Source: Streptomyces mutomycini
Lineage (GTDB): Bacteria; Actinomycetota; Actinomycetes; Streptomycetales; Streptomycetaceae
Direction of reading: 5' to 3'
Assembly: GCF_001700505.1 (NCBI RefSeq)
Contig: NZ_MAPV01000153.1
Location: 1 to 43,513, forward strand
Length of the DNA: 43,513 nt
Shown here: positions 33,793 to 41,978 of the stretch, piece by piece
Position numbering within the stretch: the stretch's first letter is position 1
Layout of the letters: each line of letters begins with the position of its first letter
Position numbers and translations under genes: made by a program
The notes under the pieces: model-generated
Told to the model about the DNA's origin: nothing
The model's input: only the letters and a program-made list of their open reading frames with translations
Database searches by the model: none

Positions 33793-34488
33793 GGCGAGCG
33801 CCGCCCGGCACTCCGGGTGGCCCCAGCCGTTCGGATTCCTGGCGATCATGTCCTTGGCCGCATAGGGCTTCCCGCAGTGGCATCGGCCCGCGAACTTCGC
33901 CCGGATCGTACCGCCGGAGCGCGTCCGGCCCGTGGAGCCGCCCGCGGTCCCGCCGTCGGCCGCCCCCGCCGTCCGGCTCTTCGTCGAGCGGGCCGGGGCC
34001 GGGACGGGCATGTCAGCCGTGCCGTACGCCGTACCCGCCGCCTGCTGGGAGACGGCCACCTCACTGGCGGCCTGGTCGGCCAGAGCGTTGAGCGGATCGC
34101 CGCCCACCTGGTGCGCCGGCACGTAGCGGAAGGTCACGCTGCGGCTGCTCAGCAGCTCATCGATGCCGGTCACCAGTTCCCGGTTGGCGACCGGCTTGCC
34201 CGCCGACGTCTTCCAGCCGTTGCGCTTCCACCCCGGCAGCCACTTGGTCACCGCGTTCATCGCGTACTGCGAGTCCATGCGCACCTCGACGGGCACGGCG
34301 GGATCCGTCGACTTCAGCAGTTCCAGCAGGGCGGTGAGCTCGGCGACGTTATTGGTGGCCGTGCCCAGAGGGCCCGCTTCCCACCGCCGGGGGCTCCCCT
34401 GGCCATCGGCCACGACCCATGCCCAGGCCGCAGGCCCCGGATTGCCCTTCGATGCCCCGTCACACGCGGCGATGATGCGCTCTTCCAT
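33790..34488 (-). CDS. ribonuclease HI with C-terminal Cys/His tail
   Basis: 232 aa. The RNase H domain fills residues about 1-145, with all four catalytic acids visible: D10 in ACDGASKGNPGP, E50 in NNVAELTALLELL, D72 in VRMDSQYAMNAV and D138 in LNALADQAA. It also has the His loop VPAHQVGGDP. It would cleave RNA in RNA-DNA hybrids. A Ser/Thr/Gly/Arg-rich linker (about 150-195) leads to a short tail, GRCHCGKPYAAKDMIA then GWGHPEC, whose C-x-C and H-x2-C look like a zinc-binding knuckle. The role of the tail is unknown. The gene is convergent with the HATPase. Confidence 0.92.
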   Translation of the reverse strand: MEERIIAACDGASKGNPGPAAWAWVVADGQGSPRRWEAGPLGTATNNVAELTALLELLKSTDPAVPVEVRMDSQYAMNAVTKWLPGWKRNGWKTSAGKPVANRELVTGIDELLSSRSVTFRYVPAHQVGGDPLNALADQAASEVAVSQQAAGTAYGTADMPVPAPARSTKSRTAGAADGGTAGGSTGRTRSGGTIRAKFAGRCHCGKPYAAKDMIARNPNGWGHPECRAALA

Positions 34489-34592
34489 GCCCCGATCATG
34501 CCAGCACGGAAGGCCGGGACACGATCGAGTCGCGCCCTGACGGCCTCGCCCCGGAGACCGGTCGGCCGCCGGGCCGGCCGCGGGGACGGCGC

Positions 34593-34628
34593 GGGGCTCC
34601 CGGCCCGTGGAAACCGGCCGGGAGCCCC
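34593..34628 (-). terminator. terminator of the cyclophilin gene
   Basis: Perfect 13-bp stem GGGGCTCCCGGCC with its complement around a 10-nt loop, 11 bp downstream of the minus-strand cyclophilin stop. Confidence 0.8.
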
Positions 34629-34638
34629 GTCGCGTGCC

Positions 34639-35136
34639 TCAGAGAACGCCGGACTCGGAGACGGCGATCTTCGCCTTGGTGCTGCCGTTCGAGGAGCCGT
34701 ACGTCTCGATCTTGCGGACGAGCTCCATGCTCGCCTCGTCGGCGACCTCGCCGAACACGACGTGCTTGCCGTCGAGCCACGGGGTGAGGACCGTGGTGAT
34801 GAAGAACTGCGAGCCGTTGGTGTTCGGGCCGGCGTTGGCCATCGAGAGCAGGCCAGGCTTGTTGTGCTTCAGGGTGAAGTTCTCGTCGGCGAACTTCTCG
34901 CCGTAGATGCTCTTGCCGCCGGTGCCGTTGCCCCGGGTGAAGTCACCGCCCTGGAGCATGAAGTCCGGGATGACCCGGTGGAACGGCGAGCCGGCGTAGC
35001 CGTAGCCGTGCTCACCGGTGGCCAGCGCGCGGAAGTTCTCCGCGGTCTTGGGGGCAACGTCGTCGAAGAGGTTGAACACGATCCGCCCAGCGGGCTTCTC
35101 GTCGATGGTGATGTCGAAATACGCCTTGATGGTCAT
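34639..35136 (-). CDS. peptidyl-prolyl cis-trans isomerase, cyclophilin type
   Basis: 165 aa, cytoplasmic, no signal peptide. The cyclophilin core is complete: [27 protein letters not shown] (with the catalytic Arg), [25 protein letters not shown], and [11 protein letters not shown]. Where human CypA has the conserved Trp that helps cyclosporin binding, it has His (LDGKHVVFG). The ATG at 35136 is behind AGGATG. It catalyses proline isomerisation in folding. It stands alone with a strong terminator. Confidence 0.96.
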   Translation of the reverse strand: MTIKAYFDITIDEKPAGRIVFNLFDDVAPKTAENFRALATGEHGYGYAGSPFHRVIPDFMLQGGDFTRGNGTGGKSIYGEKFADENFTLKHNKPGLLSMANAGPNTNGSQFFITTVLTPWLDGKHVVFGEVADEASMELVRKIETYGSSNGSTKAKIAVSESGVL

Positions 35137-35212
35137 GGGTCCATCCTGACATCACTCAACGCCCCCCGATGCACAGACCCCGCCCTACGGCGGCCGTGGG
35201 CTGCACGAATGC

Positions 35213-35243
35213 GGCGCACCACGGGGGTGAGCCGTGGTACGCC
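35213..35243 (-). terminator. terminator of the lamin-tail gene
   Basis: GGCGCACCACGG pairs with CCGTGGTACGCC (12 bp, one mismatch) around a 7-nt loop, 43 bp past the minus-strand stop and before the cyclophilin start. Confidence 0.5.
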
Positions 35244-35285
35244 GTTTCAGTCAGGGAGAACGCCGCTTCCCCCTACCGCCGCTGA

Positions 35286-35804
35286 TCAGCGGTTGCCGCG
35301 GTGACCTCCGTCGCGGTGGCCGCCGTCACGGTAACCGCCGTCGCGGTACCGGCCCCAGGACTCGGAGTCGATCCTGTGCCCGCGGTTGTCGCGGAGCGTC
35401 GCGGTGTCCCTGCTGTCCCAGACGTAGTGGCGACGGTCCTGGTACACGTCGTGCCGGGTGTCACGGCCGACACCGGTGTGGACGCGGACGGAGGAACGGG
35501 CCGGCAGCCGCAGGTCGAACCTGTACGTCCGACGGCTCTCGTCACTGAGCGTCCAGCCGCGGAGGTTGACGGAGTGACGGCTCGTGTTGGTGACGGTCAC
35601 CCACTCGGCGTTCAGGCTGCGGTTGGAGCCGTTGTCGCGGCCGGGGCTGTCGTACTGGATCTCACCCAGGACGACCGCCGAGCGGTGCGACGGCCGGTTG
35701 TGACCGTGGTCCCGGCCATCGGCCGATGCCGGCAGAGCCGCTGCGGCGAGCAGGGCGCCTGAGGCAAGAACGGTGGCGGTGATCCGTCGTGCGGAACGGG
35801 ACAT
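35286..35804 (-). CDS. secreted lamin-tail-domain protein
   Basis: 172 aa. The ATG at 35804 is behind GAGGGG. Signal peptide about 1-28 (TVLASGALLAAAALPASADG). A lamin tail domain covers about 40-140: VVLGEIQYDSPG, NAEWVTVTNTSRHSVNLRGW, TLSDESRRTYRF and the final ATLRDNRGHRIDS. The C-terminus has short repeats (YRDGG, HRDGG, HRGN). Such domains are found in secreted bacterial proteins, often near nucleases, but stand-alone copies are common in Streptomyces and their function is unknown. Confidence 0.88.
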   Translation of the reverse strand: MSRSARRITATVLASGALLAAAALPASADGRDHGHNRPSHRSAVVLGEIQYDSPGRDNGSNRSLNAEWVTVTNTSRHSVNLRGWTLSDESRRTYRFDLRLPARSSVRVHTGVGRDTRHDVYQDRRHYVWDSRDTATLRDNRGHRIDSESWGRYRDGGYRDGGHRDGGHRGNR

Positions 35805-36143
35805 GGAAACCCCTCATCATGCAGGCCCGGAATGGAGTCCCGGGCGTTTTCCGACCCCGGCGTCGTGCCGGGAACGCAAACTTTGTCCCGCTTTCCCGGT
35901 GGCCGAAAGGCGCCCTGGTTCGTGTGACGAGATGCGGACATTTCTGTCACACACGACTGCATGCGGCATGAATCCCGACAGTCGTAGACCTGTCAACCGT
36001 TGATCATTGCACCGACCCTTTCGAGGGGGCCGTTCACACAGTCATCACATCTCGTTCACCCTGAACCCACCCCCCTGCACCCCTGCCCGGACCGCTCGGA
36101 TCCGTGTAACAAATGCGACAGCGCTTACTGGACAAAGGTTTCA
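35805..36143. other. intergenic region, no gene recognised
   Basis: About 340 bp with lower GC than its surroundings, containing the promoter of the lamin-tail gene. Several AT-rich words (TTGATCATTG near 36001, TGTAACAAATGCGACAGCGC near 36105) could be promoter or regulator sites, but I could not match them to a known element. Confidence 0.4.
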
Positions 36144-36386
36144 TTACCGTCGGGAAAGAAGCGCGTGCGTTCGAGCCTTCAGCATCCAGCGCGAAGGGGC
36201 GAGACGGACGCGCTGTCCTCCGCCGGTGACCAGTGCGTTCACGGGTGCCATCGGATCCAGGGCCATGGTCCTGGCCATGAGGACGCCGACGGCCAGCGGG
36301 AGCAGGGCCACGGCCAGGGCCGTGCCGGCACTGGTCAGGTTCTGGATGCGGGGGCGCGTCGGCGCTTGGGGGACCATGGTTCCCAT
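36144..36386 (-). CDS. small hypothetical protein, one hydrophobic segment
   Basis: 80 aa. A hydrophobic stretch (SAGTALAVALLPLAVGVLMA, about 19-38) could be one membrane helix, followed by a basic C-terminus. No family is recognised. The ATG at 36386 lacks a good ribosome binding site, and an ATG three codons later is possible. It may be a chance frame; codon usage gives no clear verdict by eye. Confidence 0.3.
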   Translation of the reverse strand: MGTMVPQAPTRPRIQNLTSAGTALAVALLPLAVGVLMARTMALDPMAPVNALVTGGGQRVRLAPSRWMLKARTHALLSRR

Positions 36387-36483
36387 TCGACCAGCGGGCG
36401 CGCGTTCCGGAATCGGGTCACGTACTCATACGCGCCGCTCCCCCGTACTCAGTCCAACCCGGTCCGCTCCGGAGGGGGCGGAT

Positions 36484-37374
36484 TCAGCCGTCCGCCCTAC
36501 GGCTGCCCTCGGCGTCGGCCCGTCCGCCGGCTCCGAGGAGCCCGGTGGCCACGAACTGGGTCCTGCGCTCCAGCTTCGGCAGCTCGCGCTTCGAGAGCGC
36601 GGTGACGACCGGGGGCATGGCGGCACGCACCAGTTGCGTGGCGCGGAGCCACGCGGGCACGTACACGGCGGCACTGCGCCGTTCGGCCGCCCGCACCATG
36701 GCACGTGCCACGGTCTCCACCGGGTAGACCTTGCGCGCGGGCCTCGGCATGTGTGCCCGCAGCTCGCGCAGGACGGGGTGCTGGTCGGCGTCGCGGATCA
36801 TGTCGGTGTCGGTCCAGTTCAGATAGCCGATCCCCACCCCGACGTGCTCATGGGCGAACTCGGCGCGAATCGCGTGCCCGAACGACTCCACACCGGCCTT
36901 GGAGGCGCAGTAGGCGCTCATCAACGGCGCGGCACCGATGGAGGCCAGCGATGCGATCTGCAGGTAGTAGCCCCGGGTCGTACGCAGGTGGGGCAGGAAG
37001 GCGCGCGCGGTGATCGCGCTGCCGATCAGGTTCACCTCGATCACGCGTCTCCAGGTCGCCGGGTCGGACTCGGCGAAGGGGCCGCCCTCGGCGAGCCCCG
37101 CGTTGGCGACCACGACCGAGGCGTGCCCGAGCTGTTCCCGGACCTCGTCCGCCACCTCCGCCATGCGGGCGTCGTCGGTGACGTCGGCCTCCCAGCACCG
37201 TGCCGGACCGGGGAGCGTGTCGCTGACCTCGGCCAGCGTCGACTCCTCCCGGCCGATCAGCGCGACCGTTGCGCCCCGGTTCGCCAGTTCGCGGGCGATG
37301 GCCGCGCCGAGGCCGCGTGCGGCGCCCGTCACGACGGCGACGCGGCCCTCCAGAGGACCAGCCGTGCCCGTCAT
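36484..37374 (-). CDS. short-chain dehydrogenase/reductase
   Basis: 296 aa. Classical SDR features: cofactor motif TGAARGLG (about 16-23), NAG (91-93), and catalytic S142, Y155 and K159 in YCASK. R43 in GREE after the second strand favours NADP(H). The C-terminal extension (about 230-296) is Arg/Ala-rich and resembles SDRs of the 'SDR family NAD(P)-dependent oxidoreductase' type common in actinomycetes. The ATG at 37374 follows GGAG. The substrate is unknown; no neighbouring pathway gene helps. Confidence 0.9.
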   Translation of the reverse strand: MTGTAGPLEGRVAVVTGAARGLGAAIARELANRGATVALIGREESTLAEVSDTLPGPARCWEADVTDDARMAEVADEVREQLGHASVVVANAGLAEGGPFAESDPATWRRVIEVNLIGSAITARAFLPHLRTTRGYYLQIASLASIGAAPLMSAYCASKAGVESFGHAIRAEFAHEHVGVGIGYLNWTDTDMIRDADQHPVLRELRAHMPRPARKVYPVETVARAMVRAAERRSAAVYVPAWLRATQLVRAAMPPVVTALSKRELPKLERRTQFVATGLLGAGGRADAEGSRRADG

Positions 37375-37529
37375 ACGCGTCTCCTCGCGGTCGGCCCCGA
37401 AGGCGCTCCGTCCAGCCGGTTCGCGAACGGACAGCGCATGGAGCCCAGCATTCCGGATGGCCGCTCGCCCCGCGAGGCGAGCCGGTGCGGCGGCGTTCCG
37501 GAGCGCGGGCCGCAGAAGCTGCCGGCAGA

Positions 37530-37554
37530 CCGCCGGTCACACGGATGCCGGCGG
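37530..37554 (-). terminator. possible terminator of the DUF6221 gene
   Basis: CCGCCGG and CCGGCGG form a 7-bp GC stem with an 11-nt loop, 20 bp past the minus-strand stop. Short, so only tentative. Confidence 0.35.
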
Positions 37555-37574
37555 CCGGCCTCAGGACGGCGTCC

Positions 37575-37997
37575 TCACTCCGGAGGGGAGGGCGGGCCCC
37601 AGTGGGAGAACCGGGGCAGCCACTTCACCCGGTAGTCCGGATGCCCGGCGTGCTCCGCCGCCGTCTGCCGCACGACGAACCCCAGCCCGACGGCGCGGCC
37701 CGAGGTGAAGTCCTGGGCCGGGCGGTCGGTGTCCAGGACCGCGATCTCCTCGTACTCGTCCAGGAGGACCCTGGTGGTCTCGATGCGGCGCAGGGTGCGC
37801 GCCGGGTCCTGGAAGACGATGTGCCGGTCGTAGGCGCGCGACCGTACGACGAACGCGATACCGCTCGTGCGGTCGTGCACCTCTCCGGGTGTCTCGGCCG
37901 GCGTCCGCCAGCCGTCGCCGCCCGCCTCCCGCGCGATGTTCTCCTCGTCGGCGAGGCGTGCCCGCACGAATGCCAACAGGTCCGAGTTGTCTGCCAT
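37575..37997 (-). CDS. DUF6221 family protein
   Basis: 140 aa, soluble. The start DLLAFVRARLADEENIAREA, the middle HIVFQDPARTLRRIETTRVLLDEYE (in parts), and the end HPDYRVKWLP match a small actinomycete family annotated DUF6221, found in many copies in Streptomyces and its phages and plasmids. Function is unknown. GGAGAAGGA lies about 13 nt upstream of the ATG at 37997. It is flanked by unrelated genes. Confidence 0.8.
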   Translation of the reverse strand: MADNSDLLAFVRARLADEENIAREAGGDGWRTPAETPGEVHDRTSGIAFVVRSRAYDRHIVFQDPARTLRRIETTRVLLDEYEEIAVLDTDRPAQDFTSGRAVGLGFVVRQTAAEHAGHPDYRVKWLPRFSHWGPPSPPE

Positions 37998-38184
37998 CTG
38001 GTTCCGAATCCTTCTCCGTCACAGACCGCGGCGGTAGATCCACTCACCGCCGCGGGCCCGCTCTGCCCGTCCAGCAGAGGATGCCTCACCTGCCCGCCGG
38101 AGACGCAGTCCACACGGGATGCGTTCCGGATGACGGACATGAGCGCCCGGTTGTGACGGCTCGGACGGGCGGACCAAACCCGGC

Positions 38185-38222
38185 GCCCGGTGCCCTCGCC
38201 GCCGGCGGCGAGGGCACCGGGC
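38185..38222 (-). terminator. 38-bp perfect palindrome terminating the polyol operon
   Basis: Left arm GCCCGGTGCCCTCGCCGCC (19 bp) is followed at once by its exact complement. It begins 25 bp after the PfkB kinase stop, the last gene of the five-gene operon. There is no T-tract, as is usual in Streptomyces. Confidence 0.85.
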
Positions 38223-38246
38223 TGACGCTCGGATGCCTCGTCCCTG

Positions 38247-39152
38247 TCAGTCCACGGAGGGCTCCGTGCCCGCCCGCGCGCAGACCGAGGCTGCGGCCCG
38301 GGAGGCGAAGGCCAGCATGTCTCGTAGCTCCTGGGGCCCCGGTGTCGCCGTGAAGGCGCCGAGGGCCCCCATCCGGCTCAGCAGGCCCGCGGCGAACGCG
38401 TCCCCCGCACCGATCGTGTTGACCACCTCGACCGGCGCGGCCGCGACGGACACGGGCGGTGCCGTCGCTGTGTACGCCGTACTGCCCCGGGCGCCCCGGG
38501 TGAGAACCACCAGCCGGCCTCCGGCCGCCAGCTTCCGGCAGGTCTCCTCCGGATCCTGCCCCGGCCACAGCCTCTCCAGGTCCTCGTCGCTGGCCTTCAC
38601 GACATGGGCGAGGCCGCACAGCTCGCGCAGCGCCGCCGAGCCGTGGTCCGCCCCGAGGGTGCGGTCCTGGCGGACGTTGGGGTCCACGACGAGCAGGGAG
38701 TGCTCGGCGGCCGCGAGGGCGGTCGCCCGTACGGCGGTTGCCGCCGGTTCGACGACGGCCGCGAGGCCGCCCACGTACACGGCTCCGAACCCGGCGGCCC
38801 GCGCGGAGAGGTCCGGCAGCCGGAACGTCGCCGTGTCCTGGAGGTGGAAGTGGTAACCCGTTCCACCGGCGTCCGGCTCGGCGACGGCCAGCGCGGTGGG
38901 CAGACCCGAGCGTCCGCAGAGCGTGAGGTCGACCCCGGCGTTGCGCAGCCGTTCCTCGAGCATGCGGGCGAAGCCGTCGCCGCCGAGACCGCCGGCGAAC
39001 GATACGGAGGTGCCGAGTGTGGCCAGCCCGACGGCGACGTTGGCCGGAGCCCCGCCGGACTGGGCGGTCCGCACGCCGCCGTCCCCGGCGACGGGGACGA
39101 GGTCGACGAGTGCCTCGCCGAGCACGAGGACGGCGCCGGGCCCTCCCGTCAC
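38247..39152 (-). CDS. PfkB-family carbohydrate kinase (probable fructokinase)
   Basis: 301 aa. The ribokinase fold shows GGAPANVAVGLATLG near the N-terminus and NTIGAGDAFAAGLL near the C-terminus, with the catalytic base at D251. It starts with GTG, which overlaps the dehydrogenase stop by 4 bp (GTGA). It phosphorylates a keto- or aldose sugar with ATP. After a polyol dehydrogenase in the same operon, fructose (from sorbitol or mannitol) or xylulose (from arabitol or xylitol) is the likely substrate. Last gene of the operon. Confidence 0.92.
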   Translation of the reverse strand: MTGGPGAVLVLGEALVDLVPVAGDGGVRTAQSGGAPANVAVGLATLGTSVSFAGGLGGDGFARMLEERLRNAGVDLTLCGRSGLPTALAVAEPDAGGTGYHFHLQDTATFRLPDLSARAAGFGAVYVGGLAAVVEPAATAVRATALAAAEHSLLVVDPNVRQDRTLGADHGSAALRELCGLAHVVKASDEDLERLWPGQDPEETCRKLAAGGRLVVLTRGARGSTAYTATAPPVSVAAAPVEVVNTIGAGDAFAAGLLSRMGALGAFTATPGPQELRDMLAFASRAAASVCARAGTEPSVD

Positions 39153-40138
39153 GGCTCGACCACGATCTTGCGGCCGATGCCGGCCTTGAAGCGGTCGATG
39201 GCCTGCGGGTACTGCGCGAGCGGAAGCCGGTCACTGATGAAGACGGCCGGGTCGAGGACTCCGGTGGCGAAGAGCGCGGCGGCTCGTTCGTAGCTGTGCA
39301 GGACGGCCATCGAGCCGGTGATGGTGATCTCCTGGTTGTAGATGCGGTACGGCTCGATCACCGCCGTCGTCGCGTAGTCGGCGACCCCGAACTGGAGGAA
39401 GGTTCCTCCCTTGGCGACGCGTCCCAGGCCGTCCTGGATGGCCGCGGCGTTGCCCGTGGCGTCGATGACGACGTCCCAGCCACCGGGCCGGTCGAGTTCG
39501 TCGGCCCCGGCCGCCGACCGGGAGCAGCCGAGGAGAGCTGCCGTGGCGAGGCGGTCGGGGTTGACGTCCAGGACGTCCACACCCGCCGCCCCGGTGCGCT
39601 TGGCGAGCTCGAGCATCATCAGGCCCATGGTCCCGGAACCGTAGATCAGTACCTCGGCACCGAGGGTGCTGTTCAGTACGTCGTAGCCCCGGACCGCACA
39701 TGACAGCGGCTCGATCAGGGCGGCGTCCTTCACGTCGATGTGCTCCGGCAGCCGGACGCAGTTGGCGACGGGGGCCACCGCGTACTCGGCGGCGCCGCCG
39801 GAGACGGTGACGCCGATGGCGGCCCAGCGTTCGCAGAGGTTGCCGCGTCCGCTGCGGCAGTAGCGGCACTCGTGACAGTGCAGGGAGGGGTCGACGGCGA
39901 CCCGGTCGCCGATGGCCAGCTCCGTGACGTCGCGTCCGAGGCCGACGACCTCCCCGGCGAACTCGTGGCCGGGGACGAGGGGCAGCGTGGGCGCGAACTC
40001 GCCCTGCAGGATGTGCAGATCGGTGCCGCAGAGCCCGCACGAGGCTACGGACACGACGACCTCGCGGGGGCCGGGCGTGGGGTCCGGGACGGTCGTGACG
40101 GAGACCTTGCCGGGGGCTTCGACGATCGCTGCCTGCAT
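39149..40138 (-). CDS. zinc-dependent polyol (sorbitol-type) dehydrogenase
   Basis: 329 aa, MDR superfamily. Catalytic zinc ligands C37 (GLCGTD), H58 and E59 (GHE) and structural zinc cysteines C88, C91, C94 and C102 are all present. The cofactor domain has LIYGSGTMGLMMLELAKRTGA and D-V-N after the second strand (VLDVNPDR), favouring NAD. It would oxidise a sugar alcohol to a ketose. Its ATG overlaps the permease stop by one base (TAATG) and its stop overlaps the kinase start, so uptake, oxidation and phosphorylation are coupled in one operon. Threonine dehydrogenase is an alternative within the family but does not fit the neighbours. Confidence 0.92.
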   Translation of the reverse strand: MQAAIVEAPGKVSVTTVPDPTPGPREVVVSVASCGLCGTDLHILQGEFAPTLPLVPGHEFAGEVVGLGRDVTELAIGDRVAVDPSLHCHECRYCRSGRGNLCERWAAIGVTVSGGAAEYAVAPVANCVRLPEHIDVKDAALIEPLSCAVRGYDVLNSTLGAEVLIYGSGTMGLMMLELAKRTGAAGVDVLDVNPDRLATAALLGCSRSAAGADELDRPGGWDVVIDATGNAAAIQDGLGRVAKGGTFLQFGVADYATTAVIEPYRIYNQEITITGSMAVLHSYERAAALFATGVLDPAVFISDRLPLAQYPQAIDRFKAGIGRKIVVEP

Positions 40139-41016
40139 TATTTCACTGCTCCGAGAGACAGGCCCTGGACGAGTTTGTCCTGGGCGGCGTAGCCGGCGGC
40201 GAGCACCGGCAGGGACACGACGACGGACGCGGCACACAGCTGGGCCAGGAAGAGGCCCTGACTGGTGACGAACCCGGTGAGGAAGACGGGTGCGGTCTGG
40301 GCGACGACACCGGTGAGCACCCGTGCGAAGAGCAGTTCGTTCCAGCTGAAGATGAAACAGATCAGGGCGGTCGCGGCGATGCCCGGCGCGGCCATGGGCG
40401 CGACCACCCGGGCCAGGACGGTCGGCAGCCTCGCGCCGTCCACCTGAGCGGCCTCGATGACGGACACCGGCACGTCCGCGAGGAAGGACTGCATCATCCA
40501 GACCGCGATCGGCAGGTTCATCGAGGTGTAGAGCAGGACGAGGAGCCAGATGTTGTCCAGCATCCCGGCGTTCTTGGCGAACAGGTAGACGGGGAGGAGA
40601 CCGGCGACGACGGGCAGCATCTTGGTGGAGAGGAAGAAGAACATGACGTCGGTCCACTTGCGGACGCGCCGGATGGAGAGGGCGTACGCCGCCGGGAGCG
40701 CCAGCAGGAGCACCAGGACCGTGGAGAAGAAGGAGGCGCCGAGGGAGTTGAGCAGTGGCGGCCAGGGGGTGACCCCGGTGTCGGCGCCGAAGAAGGCCCG
40801 GTAGCCGTCGAGGGTGAGCGGTGCGAAGAGGGACGGCGGGTTTGTCGCGGCGTCCGGTTCGGCGTGCAGCGAGGTCAGCAGCATCCAGAGCGCGGGCAGG
40901 CAGAAGGCGAGTCCTGCCGCCCAGGCCAGCAGGCCGAGCGCGGCGGAGCGCCGCCTGGCCCTGCGCAGGACGCGTCGCACGGATGGGGCGGGCGCGGGGA
41001 CGGTGGCGGTGGTCAT
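40138..41016 (-). CDS. polyol ABC transporter permease, CUT1 MalG/SmoG type
   Basis: 292 aa with about six membrane segments and an EAA loop, EAAQVDGARLPT then VAPMAAPG (about 193-215). The MFFFLSTKMLPVVAGLLPVY segment and TSLHAEPDAATNPPS are characteristic of sorbitol/mannitol-type permeases. Its start overlaps the MalF-type permease by 4 bp (ATGA) and its stop overlaps the dehydrogenase start by 1 bp. It forms the transmembrane channel with the MalF partner. Confidence 0.92.
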   Translation of the reverse strand: MTTATVPAPAPSVRRVLRRARRRSAALGLLAWAAGLAFCLPALWMLLTSLHAEPDAATNPPSLFAPLTLDGYRAFFGADTGVTPWPPLLNSLGASFFSTVLVLLLALPAAYALSIRRVRKWTDVMFFFLSTKMLPVVAGLLPVYLFAKNAGMLDNIWLLVLLYTSMNLPIAVWMMQSFLADVPVSVIEAAQVDGARLPTVLARVVAPMAAPGIAATALICFIFSWNELLFARVLTGVVAQTAPVFLTGFVTSQGLFLAQLCAASVVVSLPVLAAGYAAQDKLVQGLSLGAVK

Positions 41017-41978
41017 GCGCGGTTCGCCTCCTCACTGAAGAGGGACGAGACGGTCCGGAGCGCGAAGGTGGCGATGATGATCGTGCCGATCACCACGACG
41101 ACTCCCGCGGCGGACGCCAGTCCGTATTCGTGGGCCTGGTAGAAGGTCTGGTAGATCGTGTAGGGAAGGTTGGCGGTGCCGAGTCCGCCGGCGGTGATCG
41201 TGAACACGGCGTCGAAGTTCTGCACGATGTAGACGGCGCCGAGCAGGACCCCGAGTTCGAGGTACCGGCGCAGGTGCGGCAGGGTCAGGTAACGGAAGGT
41301 CTGCCAGGCGCTCGCCCCGTCGAGGCGTGCGGCCTCGACGACCTCGGCGGGCCGGCTCTGGAGGCCCGCGAGCAGGATCAGCATCATGAACGGCGTCCAC
41401 TGCCAGACCAGCGCGGCGACGACCGCGAGGAGCGGCATGTCCGCGATCCAGTCCGGCTGGCTCGGCGTCGTGTCGCCGAAGAGCTCCCCCACCCAGCTCA
41501 GCGCGCCGTTGAGGAGTCCGTACTCCGGGTTGTAGAGCGCGTGCTTCCACAGCAGCGCGGCGGAGACGGGCACGATCAGGAACGGTGTGATGAGCAGGGT
41601 GCGGACCATGCCGCGGCCGAAGAACGTACGGTCCAGGAGCAGCGCGAGTGCCAGTCCGATGACGACGGTGGCGATGACGACACTCGCGGTCAGCAGGATC
41701 GTGGTGAGGACCGAGTCGCGGAGCGCGGCGTCGGTGAAGACCGACGCGTAGTTGTCGAGTCCGTTGAAGGAGCGTTTGTCGGGGTTGAGGGAGTTCCAGT
41801 CGAAGAGCGAGATCACCAGGGTCGCCACGAACGGCAGTTGGGTGACGACGATCAGGAAGACCAGGGCGGGCAGGAGCGGGGCCCTGGTGGCCCAGGCCCG
41901 GGGGCCGGTCCTCCTGCGGGCGGGAGCGGCGGGTGGCCGGGGTGGCGACTGGGGCGTGGTGCCGACTGCTGTGGTCAT
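41013..41978 (-). CDS. polyol ABC transporter permease, CUT1 MalF/SmoF type
   Basis: 321 aa from the ATG at 41978, which overlaps the binding-protein stop by 4 bp (ATGA). About six membrane helices, a large extracytoplasmic loop (about 155-190, with ELFGDTTPSQPDW) and the EAA loop EAARLDGASAWQ then LTLPHLRRY. The N-terminus is Pro/Arg-rich. It partners the MalG-type permease downstream. No ATPase gene is present in the operon; the shared MsiK ATPase is the likely energiser. Confidence 0.92.
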   Translation of the reverse strand: MTTAVGTTPQSPPRPPAAPARRRTGPRAWATRAPLLPALVFLIVVTQLPFVATLVISLFDWNSLNPDKRSFNGLDNYASVFTDAALRDSVLTTILLTASVVIATVVIGLALALLLDRTFFGRGMVRTLLITPFLIVPVSAALLWKHALYNPEYGLLNGALSWVGELFGDTTPSQPDWIADMPLLAVVAALVWQWTPFMMLILLAGLQSRPAEVVEAARLDGASAWQTFRYLTLPHLRRYLELGVLLGAVYIVQNFDAVFTITAGGLGTANLPYTIYQTFYQAHEYGLASAAGVVVVIGTIIIATFALRTVSSLFSEEANRA

